Source: Leifsonia aquatica (GTDB taxonomy: Bacteria > Actinomycetota > Actinomycetes > Actinomycetales > Microbacteriaceae). From it: 64,000 nt of DNA. Positions 24,709 through 33,222 of the stretch are shown in pieces. The DNA lies in NCBI RefSeq assembly GCF_014190775.1, contig NZ_JACHVP010000003.1, forward strand, positions 434,001-498,000. Direction: 5' to 3'. A model generated the notes under the pieces. The model was not told the DNA's origin. It was given only the letters and a program-made list of their open reading frames with translations, and did not search any database. The position numbers and the translations under genes are program-made. Each line of letters starts with the position of its first letter. The stretch's first letter is position 1.

Positions 24709-25899
24709 TCAGCGCGAGAGCGCGCGCACCGCCCCCGAGCCGGGATCGAGCACGTGCTGGATCACCATGATCGCGGCACCGATCACACCGCCGGTCTCGC
24801 CGGAGCGCGACTCGGTGATGGTGAGGTGCTGGGTGGCCAGCGGCGTCGACCGCTGGTAGACGACCTCCCGCACCCCGGCGAGCAGCTGTTCGCCGACCCG
24901 GGAGAGACCGCCGCCGACGATGACCATCGACGGGTTGAGGAGGTTGACGCAGGTCGCCACGACCTCGCCGAGATCGCGTCCGGCCTGGCGGATGGCCGCC
25001 TGCACGATCGGATTGCCGGTGCGTGCGAGGTCGACGACGTCGTCGGTGGTCTCGGCGGGGATGCCTGCAGCGGTGAGCGCCCGCGCGATCGCCGGTCCGC
25101 TGGCGAGGGCCTCGAGGTCCGCATCCTGAGCGCCGTGGCTCGGGGTGCCGTCGCCGAACGGCACGCGCACATGGCCCAGGTCGCCGGCGGAGCCCTGCGC
25201 ACCGCGCTGGAGCCGGCCGCCGCTGATCAGGCCGGCGCCGATGCCGGTCGCGACCTTCACGAACAGCAGGTCCGTCTGCTCCGGCCAGACCCGGGCGTGC
25301 TCGCCGAGGGCGAGGAGGTTGACGTCGTTGTCGACGAGGACGGGCACGTCGAACACGCGACGGACGTAGGCGGGCACGTCGAAGCGGTCCCAGCCCGGCA
25401 TGATCGGCGGGTTCACCGGGAGTCCGGTCGAGTGCTCCACCGGACCGGGCACGCCGATCCCGATGCCGACCAGGTCGCCGAGCGGGCGGTCGCTCTCCCG
25501 GTAGAGGCGCTGCGCGCTCTCGAGCGCCCAGTCGAGCACGGACTCCGGGCCGTCGGCGATGCGGATGCGCTTGGACTCGCGGGCGAGGATGTCGCCGGCG
25601 AGATCGGCCAGCGCCACCACGGCGTGCGTCGCACCCAGATCGATCGCGATCACGACGCGCGACGACGGGTTGAAGCGCACCCGCGCGGGCGGGCGGCCGC
25701 CGGTCGACACATCGTCTCCCGCGGGTGCGATCAGTCCGGAGGCGGTGAGCGAATCGATGCGCACCGCCACGGTCGAGCGGGCGAGACCGGTGAGCTCGGC
25801 GAGCTGGGCGCGCGTGCGTGGGACGCCGTCGCGCAGGATCGCCAGCAGGTCGGCGGCGTCCGTCGCGACCAGGCCCGTCTCGCGCGCGGTGTCGGTCAT
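24709..25899 (-). CDS. ROK-family transcriptional repressor/sugar kinase-like protein
   Basis: The 396-residue protein has an N-terminal winged helix (LLAILRDGVPRTRAQLAELTGLARSTVAVRIDSLTASGLI) and a ROK domain with IDLGATHAVVALADL. The sugar-binding/catalytic-loop region is VPVLVDNDVNLLALGEH. The usual zinc-binding HxC-xGxxGCxE motif is absent; at that place the protein reads LGHVRVPFGDG, so kinase activity is unlikely and it should act as a regulator. It diverges from the isomerase/oxidoreductase operon and faces the sugar enzymes, so it probably controls both. ATG 25899 is chosen for the normal length. Confidence 0.9.
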   Translation of the reverse strand: MTDTARETGLVATDAADLLAILRDGVPRTRAQLAELTGLARSTVAVRIDSLTASGLIAPAGDDVSTGGRPPARVRFNPSSRVVIAIDLGATHAVVALADLAGDILARESKRIRIADGPESVLDWALESAQRLYRESDRPLGDLVGIGIGVPGPVEHSTGLPVNPPIMPGWDRFDVPAYVRRVFDVPVLVDNDVNLLALGEHARVWPEQTDLLFVKVATGIGAGLISGGRLQRGAQGSAGDLGHVRVPFGDGTPSHGAQDADLEALASGPAIARALTAAGIPAETTDDVVDLARTGNPIVQAAIRQAGRDLGEVVATCVNLLNPSMVIVGGGLSRVGEQLLAGVREVVYQRSTPLATQHLTITESRSGETGGVIGAAIMVIQHVLDPGSGAVRALSR

Positions 25900-25963
25900 G
25901 CGGTCATTGAACCACACCGGTCGGCATCCATCCAAAGATCGCGTGGCATCCGTTGACTTTTGA

Positions 25964-25992
25964 TTGACATCCGACAGAAGTCTCGGTTGAAT
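25964..25992 (+). promoter_or_regulatory. Promoter of the sugar isomerase/oxidoreductase operon
   Basis: TTGACA (25964-25969) and TTGAAT (25987-25992) with a 17-bp spacer precede the GTG start of the isomerase by about 55 bp. An opposed AAAG/CTTT arrangement at 25934-25960 just upstream may be the ROK operator. The divergent ROK promoter should lie in the same 150 bp. Confidence 0.55.
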
Positions 25993-26048
25993 GGAGCCAT
26001 CGCCATCCGGCGGCCATCCATCCGCACCACCACTCGACGAGGAGTCCT

Positions 26049-26792
26049 GTGTCGACGTCAAAACTCTCCGTGCAGCTCTACACGGTCCGCGAACTGCTGA
26101 CCGAGGACACGGCCGGCACCCTGCGCCGCATCGCCGACATCGGCTTCACCCAGGTCGAGCCGTTCGCCTTCCTCGAGTTCGGTGACGCCCTCCGCGACGG
26201 CCTCGCCGAGGCGGGGCTCACCGCTCCCACCACCCACCAGGGTTTCATCGGCGGGGATCTGGATCGCGTCTTCAGCGCTGCGCAGGCCCTCGGCATCCAG
26301 ACGGTCATCGACCCGTTCGTCGCTCCGGAGCGCTGGCAGACCGCCTCCGACGTCGCCGCGATCGCCGACCAGCTCAACGAGGCGGCCGAGGTCGCCGCCC
26401 GCTACGACGTCCGCGTCGGGTACCACAACCACGCCCACGAGATCGAGAGCACCATCGAGGGCACGACCGCCCTCCAGTTCTTCGCGGGCAAGCTGGCCCC
26501 GGAGGTCGTGCTCGAGGTCGACACCTACTGGGTGACCGTCGGCGGACACGACCCGCGCACCCTCCTCCCCGCCCTCGGCGACCGCGTCGTCGCCCTCCAC
26601 ATCAAGGACGGCCCCGGCAGCACGGAGACGAAGGACCAGGTCGCCGTCGGTCAGGGCTCGCTCCCGATCGCCGAGATCATCGCCGCCGCACCGAACGCCC
26701 TGCGCGTCGTCGAGCTGGACGACTCGCGCGGCGACCGCTTCCAGGCCGTCGCCGACAGCTTCGCCTTCCTCACCGCCGAGGGCCTCGCGTGA
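26049..26792 (+). CDS. Sugar phosphate isomerase/epimerase-like TIM-barrel protein
   Basis: The 247-residue protein is an AP-endonuclease-2-like TIM barrel: LSVQLYTVRELL at strand 1, VGYHNHAHEIE, VLEVDTYWVTVGGHDP and VVELDDSRGD supply metal ligands. Relatives isomerise sugars or, in recently described pathways, catalyse beta-elimination or hydration of 3-keto-glycosides. It opens a four-gene operon with tight spacing (GTGA overlap with the next gene). Start GTG 26049 follows GAGGAG. Confidence 0.88.
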   Translation: MSTSKLSVQLYTVRELLTEDTAGTLRRIADIGFTQVEPFAFLEFGDALRDGLAEAGLTAPTTHQGFIGGDLDRVFSAAQALGIQTVIDPFVAPERWQTASDVAAIADQLNEAAEVAARYDVRVGYHNHAHEIESTIEGTTALQFFAGKLAPEVVLEVDTYWVTVGGHDPRTLLPALGDRVVALHIKDGPGSTETKDQVAVGQGSLPIAEIIAAAPNALRVVELDDSRGDRFQAVADSFAFLTAEGLA

Positions 26793-27886
26793 GCGCCGGG
26801 CGCGTGGGCGTCGGCGTCATCGGCGCCGGTGTGATCAGCAACGAGTACCTGGGCAACCTCACCTCGTTCCCCGACCTCGAGGTGCGCTTCGTCGCCGACA
26901 TCGACCAGGAGCGCGCTCGCGCGCAGGCCGACAAGTACGGCGTGCCGGGCTCGGGCTCGGTGGAGGAGCTGCTGGCCGACGACGGCATCGAGATCGTCGT
27001 CAACCTCACCATCCCCAAGGTGCACGTCGAGGTGGCGCTGCAGGCGCTCGCCGCGGGCAAGCACGTGTGGAGCGAGAAGCCGTTCTCGCTCGACCGTGCG
27101 ACCGGCCAGGAGCTGCTCGACACCGCGAACGCCCGCGGGCTGCGCGTGGCCACCGCGCCCGACACCTTCCTCGGCGCCGGCATCCAGTCCGCCCGTCGCC
27201 TGCTCGAGAGCGGCCGCATCGGCGCCCCGCTCACCGCACTCACGCTGATGCAGTCGCCCGGCCCGGAGTCGTGGCACCCCAACCCCGACTTCCTGTTCCA
27301 GGAGGGCGCAGGCCCGCTGTTCGACATCGGCCCGTACTACCTCACCGCGCTGGTGCAGCTCTTCGGCCCGGTCGCCCGCGTGGCCGCCGTGGCGTCGAAG
27401 TCGCGCGAGACCCGCGTGATCGGCTCGGGCCCGCGCGCGGGCGAGGAGTTCGCCGTGACGGTGCCCACGCACGTCAGCGCTCTCTACCAGTTCGAGAGCG
27501 GGCAGACCGCGCAGGCGATCTTCAGCTTCGACTCGAAGCTCGGCCGCACGCTCTTCGAGGTCGCCGGTGTCGACGGCACCGTCGAGGTCCCGGACCCGAA
27601 CACCTTCACCGGCGAGCTGCGCATCCACGGCGCCGACGGCGAGGAGACGGTCGCCTCGACCGGTTCGACGTCCTCCCGTGGCACCGGCGTCGTCGAACTG
27701 GCCCGCGCCATCCGCGCCGGCGTCCCCGAGCGCGCCTCGGGCGAGCAGGCGTTCCATGTGCTCGACGTGATGGTCGCGACCATCGAGGCCGGGGAGTCCG
27801 GCGTGCCGGTGGAGGTCGCGAGCACCGTGCAGGTGGCGCCCGCCCTCCCCGAGGACTGGGACCCGCGAGCGGCGACGCTGGCGTAG
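26789..27886 (+). CDS. Gfo/Idh/MocA family oxidoreductase
   Basis: The 365-residue enzyme shows GVGVIGAGVISNEYLGNL, SEKPFSLDRATGQELL with the EKP lysine, and DIGPYYLTALVQLFGPVARV. It belongs to NAD(P)-dependent sugar dehydrogenases of the inositol-dehydrogenase superfamily. It overlaps the upstream isomerase gene by four bases and has a 21-bp gap to the next oxidoreductase. One plausible role is oxidation or reduction at C3 of a sugar. The start is GTG. Confidence 0.9.
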   Translation: MSAGRVGVGVIGAGVISNEYLGNLTSFPDLEVRFVADIDQERARAQADKYGVPGSGSVEELLADDGIEIVVNLTIPKVHVEVALQALAAGKHVWSEKPFSLDRATGQELLDTANARGLRVATAPDTFLGAGIQSARRLLESGRIGAPLTALTLMQSPGPESWHPNPDFLFQEGAGPLFDIGPYYLTALVQLFGPVARVAAVASKSRETRVIGSGPRAGEEFAVTVPTHVSALYQFESGQTAQAIFSFDSKLGRTLFEVAGVDGTVEVPDPNTFTGELRIHGADGEETVASTGSTSSRGTGVVELARAIRAGVPERASGEQAFHVLDVMVATIEAGESGVPVEVASTVQVAPALPEDWDPRAATLA

Positions 27887-27907
27887 CCGGCACGGAGACG
27901 TGAGGAC

Positions 27908-29047
27908 GTGACTGTGGGAGATGCGACGAACGGCGGCTTGACCCGCCGCGACGAGAGCCGGGCGGGCGAACGCCTCCGGGTCGCCATCGTGGGCGGCGGC
28001 TTCATGGCCGAGGTCCACACCCGGGCCGCACGCGCAGCCCGGGCCGAGCTGGCCGGGATCGTGTCGTCGACGGCCGAGAAGTCGGCCGCGGCGGCGGACC
28101 GCCTGGGCGTCGCCCGCGCGTACGGCTCGCTCGACGAGCTGCTCGCGGACGACAGCATCGACGTGGTGCACGTCACCACGCCGAACGCCCTCCACGCGAA
28201 GCAGGCCGGGGCGGTGCTCGCCGCGGGCAAGCACGTCATCTGCGAGAAGCCGCTGGCCACGACGACGGCCGATGCGGAGGAGCTGGTGCGCGCGGCCGAG
28301 GGACGCGTCGCCACGGTGCCGTTCATCTACCGCTTCCACCCGATGGTGCGGGAGGCGCGTCACCGCTTCGCGTCGGGAGAGGCCGGCCGGGTGCTCAGCA
28401 TCAACGCCTCCTACCTCCAGGACTGGCTGCTCGGTTCGGGCGACGATAATTGGCGCGTCGACTCAGCGCAGGGTGGACGGTCCCGCGCTTTCGCCGACAT
28501 CGGCTCGCACCTCGTCGACCTGGTCGAGTTCGTGTCGGGGGACCGGGTATCCCGCGTCTCCGCGACGAAGAAGACCGTGTTCGCCGAGCGGGCATCGCAT
28601 TCCGCGATCACCACCGAGGACGCCGTCGCGGTGGTCGTCGAGACCGTGGGCGGTGCGCTCGGCACCCTCCTCGTCTCGCAGGTCGCACCCGGCCGCAAGA
28701 ACAAGCTCTGGCTCGAGATCGCCGGCACCGCCGAGAGCGTGGCCTTCGACCAGGAGCAGCCCGAGACGCTGTGGGTCGGCCGCCGGGCGGGCAGCCTCCT
28801 CATCCCGCGCGACGGCGACCAGCTGAGCGCGGACGCCGCCCGGCTGTGCGTGGTCCCCTCGGGTCACCCGCAGGGCTACCAGGACGCGTTCAACGCGTTC
28901 ATCGCCGACAGCTACGCGGCGGTCGCGGGGGAGAGCCCCGACGGCCTGCCGCGCTTCACCGACGGCCTGCGGGCCGTGCGGATCACGGACGCCGTGCTCG
29001 ACTCCGCCGAGGCGGGCACCTGGATCGAATTGGGAACGGAACGATGA
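27908..29047 (+). CDS. Gfo/Idh/MocA family oxidoreductase
   Basis: The 379-residue enzyme carries VAIVGGGFMAEVHTRAARAA, CEKPLATTTADAEELV and DIGSHLVDLVEFVSGDRV. It is clearly different in sequence from its neighbour, so this is not a recent duplication. Together they could oxidise and later reduce one substrate. It overlaps the following isomerase gene by four bases (ATGA). Start GTG 27908 gives a short N-terminal tail before the Rossmann fold. Confidence 0.9.
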   Translation: MTVGDATNGGLTRRDESRAGERLRVAIVGGGFMAEVHTRAARAARAELAGIVSSTAEKSAAAADRLGVARAYGSLDELLADDSIDVVHVTTPNALHAKQAGAVLAAGKHVICEKPLATTTADAEELVRAAEGRVATVPFIYRFHPMVREARHRFASGEAGRVLSINASYLQDWLLGSGDDNWRVDSAQGGRSRAFADIGSHLVDLVEFVSGDRVSRVSATKKTVFAERASHSAITTEDAVAVVVETVGGALGTLLVSQVAPGRKNKLWLEIAGTAESVAFDQEQPETLWVGRRAGSLLIPRDGDQLSADAARLCVVPSGHPQGYQDAFNAFIADSYAAVAGESPDGLPRFTDGLRAVRITDAVLDSAEAGTWIELGTER

Positions 29048-30075
29048 CGGATCAGAACGAGTCGGGGCGCACTCACCCGGTCACCCTCTTCACCGGCCAG
29101 TGGGCCGACCTCACGCTGGAGGAGGTGGCGAAGCTCGCGAGCGGGTGGGGCTACGACGGCCTCGAGATCGCCGCGTCGGGGGAGCACCTCGACGTCTGGC
29201 GTGCCGCCGAGGACGACGCGTACCTGCAGGGGCGCCTCGACATCCTGGACAAGTACGGCCTCAAAGTGTGGGCCATCTCCAACCACCTCAAGGGCCAGGC
29301 CGTCTGCGACGACCCGATCGACTTCCGCCACCAGGCGATCGTCGGCTCGAAGGTCTGGGGCGACGGGGAGCCGGAGGGCGTCCGCCAGCGTGCCGCCGAG
29401 GAGCTGAAGCTCACCGCGAAGGTCGCCCGCAAGCTCGGCGTGGACACGGTCGTCGGGTTCACCGGGTCGAAGATCTGGCCGTACGTCGCCCAGTTCCCGC
29501 CGGTCCCCGCCTCCGTCATCGACGCCGGGTATCAGGACTTCGCGGACCGCTGGAACCCCATCCTCGACGTGTTCGACGGCGAGGGCGTGCGGTTCGCCCA
29601 CGAGGTGCACCCGTCCGAGATCGCGTACGACTACTGGTCGAGCGTCCGGTCGCTAGAGGCCATCGACCACCGCGAGGCGTTCGGCTTCAACTGGGACCCG
29701 TCGCACATGATGTGGCAGGACATCGACCCGGTCGGCTTCATCGTCGACTTCAAGGACCGCATCTACCACGTGGACTGCAAGGACACCCGGCTGCGTCCGC
29801 GCAACGGCCGCGCCGGCGTGCTGGGCTCGCACCTGCCGTGGGGCGACCCGCGCCGTGGCTGGGACTTCGTCTCCACCGGGCACGGCGACGTGCCGTGGGA
29901 GGACTCCTTCCGTGCGCTCGAGTCGATCGGCTACACCGGCCCCATCTCGATCGAGTGGGAGGACGCCGGCATGGACCGTCTGCACGGCGCGAAGGAGGCC
30001 GTCGGCTACATCCGCTCCCTGCTCTGGAAGCAGCCGACCGCCTCGTTCGACGCCGCGTTCAGCAACCAGGACTGA
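29044..30075 (+). CDS. Sugar phosphate isomerase/epimerase family protein
   Basis: The 343-residue TIM-barrel protein has LTLEEVAKLASGWGYDGLEIAASGEHLD, AISNHLKGQAVCDDP, VRFAHEVHPSEIAYDYW, FNWDPSHMMWQDIDP and ISIEWEDAGMD, giving the Glu, Asp/His and Glu metal-ligand set. It is longer than the first isomerase of the operon and from a different subfamily, similar to those beside oxidative glycoside-degradation enzymes. It ends the four-gene operon. Hydration or beta-elimination of a 3-keto sugar is an inference from context. Confidence 0.88.
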   Translation: MTDQNESGRTHPVTLFTGQWADLTLEEVAKLASGWGYDGLEIAASGEHLDVWRAAEDDAYLQGRLDILDKYGLKVWAISNHLKGQAVCDDPIDFRHQAIVGSKVWGDGEPEGVRQRAAEELKLTAKVARKLGVDTVVGFTGSKIWPYVAQFPPVPASVIDAGYQDFADRWNPILDVFDGEGVRFAHEVHPSEIAYDYWSSVRSLEAIDHREAFGFNWDPSHMMWQDIDPVGFIVDFKDRIYHVDCKDTRLRPRNGRAGVLGSHLPWGDPRRGWDFVSTGHGDVPWEDSFRALESIGYTGPISIEWEDAGMDRLHGAKEAVGYIRSLLWKQPTASFDAAFSNQD

Positions 30076-30120
30076 GCCGGCCCCGGCCGGGCTGTCACCC
30101 CGGATGGCTAGGCTCGACCC

Positions 30121-30723
30121 GTGAGTACGGAGAGCATCATCCGGGGTGAGGACTGGTACGGGCGCGACCTCGACGGGGTGGAGTTCACCGACGTCGAGTT
30201 CGTGGGCGTCGACATGACGGAGCTGCGCTCCTCGGGCGCGACCTTCACGCGGTGCACGTTCCGGTCGGTGCGGTTCAACGTGAGCGAGCACACCGACTCG
30301 GCGTTCGTGAACTGCACCTTCCAAGGGTGCAACTTCTTCGACACGACCTTCCGGCGCTGCAAACTGACCGGCAGCACCTTCCACGCCTGCGACTTCGCGC
30401 TGCTCAAAGTGGAGGGCGGCAACTGGGGCTTCACCGGTCTCTCGCGCGCCGAGCTGCGCGGCGCGGAGTTCCGCGGGGTGCGCCTCCGGGAAGCCGATCT
30501 GGGCGAGGCCCGCTGCGCCGAGTCCCGGTTCGACGGGTGCGACCTCTCGGGCGCGACGCTGACCGGCGCCGACTTCACCGCCGCCTCCCTCGTCGGCAGC
30601 GACCTGACCGGCGTGGACCCGTCCGACGTTCTCCTGCGCGGCGCCACGATCGACGAACGCCAGGCGGTCGTGCTCGCCGAGGCCCTCGGGATGCTCGTCG
30701 TCCCGACTCCCACCGCCACGTGA
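30121..30723 (+). CDS. Pentapeptide-repeat protein
   Basis: The 200-residue protein is built almost entirely of five-residue repeats (for example FTDVEFVGVDMTEL, AFVNCTFQGCNFFDTTF, AELRGAEFRGVRLREADL), which fold as a right-handed quadrilateral helix. Cys residues recur at one repeat position in the first half. Such proteins can mimic DNA and bind gyrase (Qnr/MfpA type), but most have no known role. The stop codon touches the large palindrome that follows. The start is GTG. Confidence 0.88.
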   Translation: MSTESIIRGEDWYGRDLDGVEFTDVEFVGVDMTELRSSGATFTRCTFRSVRFNVSEHTDSAFVNCTFQGCNFFDTTFRRCKLTGSTFHACDFALLKVEGGNWGFTGLSRAELRGAEFRGVRLREADLGEARCAESRFDGCDLSGATLTGADFTAASLVGSDLTGVDPSDVLLRGATIDERQAVVLAEALGMLVVPTPTAT

Positions 30724-30775
30724 TTCGTGCCGAATGTCGACTTAGCGGAGGGCTAAGTCGACATTCGGCACGAAT
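30723..30775. repeat. Perfect 24-bp inverted repeat, copy 1 of a dispersed palindrome
   Basis: Bases 30723-30746 pair perfectly with 30752-30775 around a 5-nt loop. The core ATTCGTGCCGAATGTCG recurs as an inverted pair at 62758-62814. Placed between convergent genes, it could end transcription from both sides; there is no T-run. Confidence 0.85.
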
Positions 30776-30784
30776 GTGGCGGGG

Positions 30785-31456
30785 CTAGGCGGCCTCTTTG
30801 ACCTGGCCGTGCTTGATGTGGAGGCGGCGCTGGGCGCGCTTCGCGACCGCGCTGTCGTGCGTCACAATGACGAGGGTGAGGCCGCGGTCGCGCCAGAGCC
30901 CTTCCAGCAGGTCCATGATCTCGTCGCGGGTCTCCTCGTCCAGGTTGCCGGTCGGCTCATCGGCGAGCAGCACGTCCGGGTTCTTGACCAAGGCTCGAGC
31001 GATCGCGACGCGCTGCTGCTGACCGCCGGAGAGCTCGGACGGCAGGTGGGTGCCGCGGTCGCCGAGTCCGACGGACGCGAGCGCCTCCGCGGCCCGGCGC
31101 TTGCGCTCCTCCGCGCTCACCTTCAGCGGGGCGAGCGCGGTCTCCACGTTCTCCTGGGCCGTCAGCGTCGGGATGAGGTTGAAGCCCTGGAAGACGAAGC
31201 CGATCTCGTTCGCGCGGATGCCCGTGAGCTTGCCGTCGCCGAGCTTCGACAGGCTCGACGTGCCCAGCTCGACCGACCCCGTGGTGGGGCGGTCGAGGGC
31301 ACCGAGCATCTGCAGCAGCGTCGACTTGCCGCCGCCGGTGGGGCCCTGGATGGCGACGAGCTGGCCGTCCGGGATCTCGAGGGTGACGTCCTTGAGGGCG
31401 ACGACCTCGCGCTTGGACTGGGTGTACTTCTTGGTGACGTTCGCGAGGGTGTACAC
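30785..31456 (-). CDS. ABC transporter ATP-binding protein (MacB/LolD type)
   Basis: The 223-residue ATPase has Walker A GPTGGGKST, signature ELSGGQQQRVAIARAL, Walker B DVLLADEPTGNLDEET and a His switch in VIVTHDS, the typical LolD/MacB set. It pairs with the FtsX-type permease upstream (23-bp gap). These type VII ABC systems move lipoproteins or peptides, or transmit force across the membrane, instead of importing. The adjacent two-component system suggests induction by envelope stress or an antimicrobial peptide. Confidence 0.94.
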   Translation of the reverse strand: MYTLANVTKKYTQSKREVVALKDVTLEIPDGQLVAIQGPTGGGKSTLLQMLGALDRPTTGSVELGTSSLSKLGDGKLTGIRANEIGFVFQGFNLIPTLTAQENVETALAPLKVSAEERKRRAAEALASVGLGDRGTHLPSELSGGQQQRVAIARALVKNPDVLLADEPTGNLDEETRDEIMDLLEGLWRDRGLTLVIVTHDSAVAKRAQRRLHIKHGQVKEAA

Positions 31457-31479
31457 GGTTGCTCCTTGAGGCGGTGGGG

Positions 31480-33057
31480 TCAGGCGACCGAACGGAGGGC
31501 GGCGGCCGGGCGGAGGCGCGAGGCGCGCCAGCCGCCGATCGCACCGGCGATCAGGCCGCCGAGGACGGCGAGCCCGACGGCGCCGAGGATGATCCAGAGG
31601 GTGATGGGCGCGTGGAGGGCGATCTCGCTGGTGGAGGCCGCGGCCTGACGTGCGCCGGCGAAGCCTCCCCCTGCGCCGCCGAAGCCGCCTCCCGCACCAC
31701 CGAAGCCGCCTCCCGGCGCGTTGGTCGCCGCCGTGCCGACGGCTCCCGCACCGCGACCCGCGGCGTCGGCGAAGCCGGAGCGGGTGTTGACGCTGCCGGT
31801 CAAGGTCGGCGAGACGAGGTTCACGATCAGCACGCCGAGGAGTCCGACGGCGACGCCGATGATGCCGCCGATGACGCCCTGCACGACCGACTCGCCCGCG
31901 ACCTGGCCGACGATGCGGCCGTTGGACCAGCCGATCGCCTTGAGGGTCCCGAACTCACGGGTGCGGCGGGTGACGCCGGAGATCGTGAACAGGATCGCGA
32001 TGAGGAACGCCGCCGCGAGCACGATGAGCGACAGCCAGGTGCCGAGGTTCGCGATCAGGTCGCCGGCGCTGCCGAGCGAGCCGGAGACGTCGGAGGCGAG
32101 GTCGGCCTCGGTGCTGACGGTCGCGGTGGGGAGCGCCTTGGTGAGGTCGGTCTTGATCTGCGAGATGTCGCTGGAGGAGGCCGCCGTCACGTAGACGGAG
32201 GAGATCTTGGCCGTCTGTCCCGAGAGGGTCTGCGCGACGTCGAGCGGGATGTACGCGTTGGAGGCCGTGGAGGAGTCGGACCCGGTCGCCGCGACGACGC
32301 CGATGACGCTGAAGTCGGTGCCGCCGATCGTGACGGTGTCACCGACGGCCTTGCTGGCCGTCTTCGCGTAGGCGGAGTCGAGCACGACGACGTCCTTGCC
32401 GGCGTCGGCCTTGGTGAAGGTCCGGCCCGAGGTCAGGGTGACCGATGCGAGCGGGCCGACCGACTTGCCGGCCGGGTCGAGCCCGAGCACGCTGAAGGAG
32501 TCGACGTTGAAGGAGCTGCCGCCTGCGCCGTCCGCGCCCCCGGTCGGAGCGGGGGAGGGAGCGGCCGCGTCGCCGCCGGCCGCGCCGGTGCCGCCGGCCT
32601 GCCGCTCCTGGCGCAGCTGCTGGAAGTCGGGGAGCGTGCCGCTGAAGCTGGTGTTGGTGAGGGAGAGCACTGCGGCCGCGGCCGAGACGTTCTGCACCTT
32701 CTGCACGGTCGCCAGGGTGGAGTCCGCCATCACGGTGGCCCCGCGCGTGGGCTCGAGCCGGGAGGTGTTGACGCTGCGGCTGCCGCCGGCGTCCGTCCCG
32801 GAGTTCGCGCCGAAGTCGAAGCGTCCGCCGCCGCCCGCCTGACCGGTCGCGGTGGGGGCGGTCGCGGGCTCGCTGACGGTGATGTCGGTGCCGACGCCGT
32901 AGACGGACTGGAGGACGCTGGCCTGCGCGTCCTTCACTCCGGCGGAGACCGCGTTGACGATGATCACGAGGGCGATCGCGAGGGCCATGCCGATCGCGAT
33001 GATGATCGTCTGCTTGCGACGGTTGAGGAGTTCCCGTCGCAGATATGTGCCGAACAT
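31480..33057 (-). CDS. FtsX/MacB-type ABC permease with large extracellular domain
   Basis: The 525-residue protein has one N-terminal span (RRKQTIIIAIGMALAIALVIIVNAVSAGV), an extracellular region of about 300 residues with low-complexity Gly/Ala/Pro insertions, and three C-terminal spans including the FtsX core (SLIVLAAAFLIAILFTISGVTRRTREFGTLKAIGWSNGRIV). A Gly-rich loop (GGGFGGAGG repeats) separates the last spans. It is the membrane partner of the downstream ATPase. It starts at 33057, divergent from the response regulator; operator-like half-sites fill the gap. Confidence 0.9.
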   Translation of the reverse strand: MFGTYLRRELLNRRKQTIIIAIGMALAIALVIIVNAVSAGVKDAQASVLQSVYGVGTDITVSEPATAPTATGQAGGGGRFDFGANSGTDAGGSRSVNTSRLEPTRGATVMADSTLATVQKVQNVSAAAAVLSLTNTSFSGTLPDFQQLRQERQAGGTGAAGGDAAAPSPAPTGGADGAGGSSFNVDSFSVLGLDPAGKSVGPLASVTLTSGRTFTKADAGKDVVVLDSAYAKTASKAVGDTVTIGGTDFSVIGVVAATGSDSSTASNAYIPLDVAQTLSGQTAKISSVYVTAASSSDISQIKTDLTKALPTATVSTEADLASDVSGSLGSAGDLIANLGTWLSLIVLAAAFLIAILFTISGVTRRTREFGTLKAIGWSNGRIVGQVAGESVVQGVIGGIIGVAVGLLGVLIVNLVSPTLTGSVNTRSGFADAAGRGAGAVGTAATNAPGGGFGGAGGGFGGAGGGFAGARQAAASTSEIALHAPITLWIILGAVGLAVLGGLIAGAIGGWRASRLRPAAALRSVA

Positions 33058-33123
33058 GTGGCTTCCAAACTGGGCTGTGGTCCGATGATGACGGGGGGAC
33101 GCTAGGTCCGCACCCTTTCGGGC

Positions 33124-33198
33124 GCTTATGGCGTTCCTATGGTTTCGCTGAAGATGTGAGGGATCGAAGCTCTCAGAGGGCTCATAGGTTTCGCATAG
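33124..33198. promoter_or_regulatory. Direct-repeat half-sites for an OmpR-type regulator
   Basis: On the plus strand, CTCATAG (33181) and CGCATAG (33192) are 11 bp apart, with CTCAGAG at 33172. On the minus strand, CCATAGGAACG and CCATAAGCG (within 33124-33143) are also 11 bp apart. Tandem half-sites phased by 11 bp are what OmpR/PhoB regulators bind. They sit between the response regulator gene and the ABC permease gene, which fits autoregulation and control of the transporter. Confidence 0.55.
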
Positions 33199-33222
33199 CC
33201 AGTGCGAAGACCCCTCTTCATA

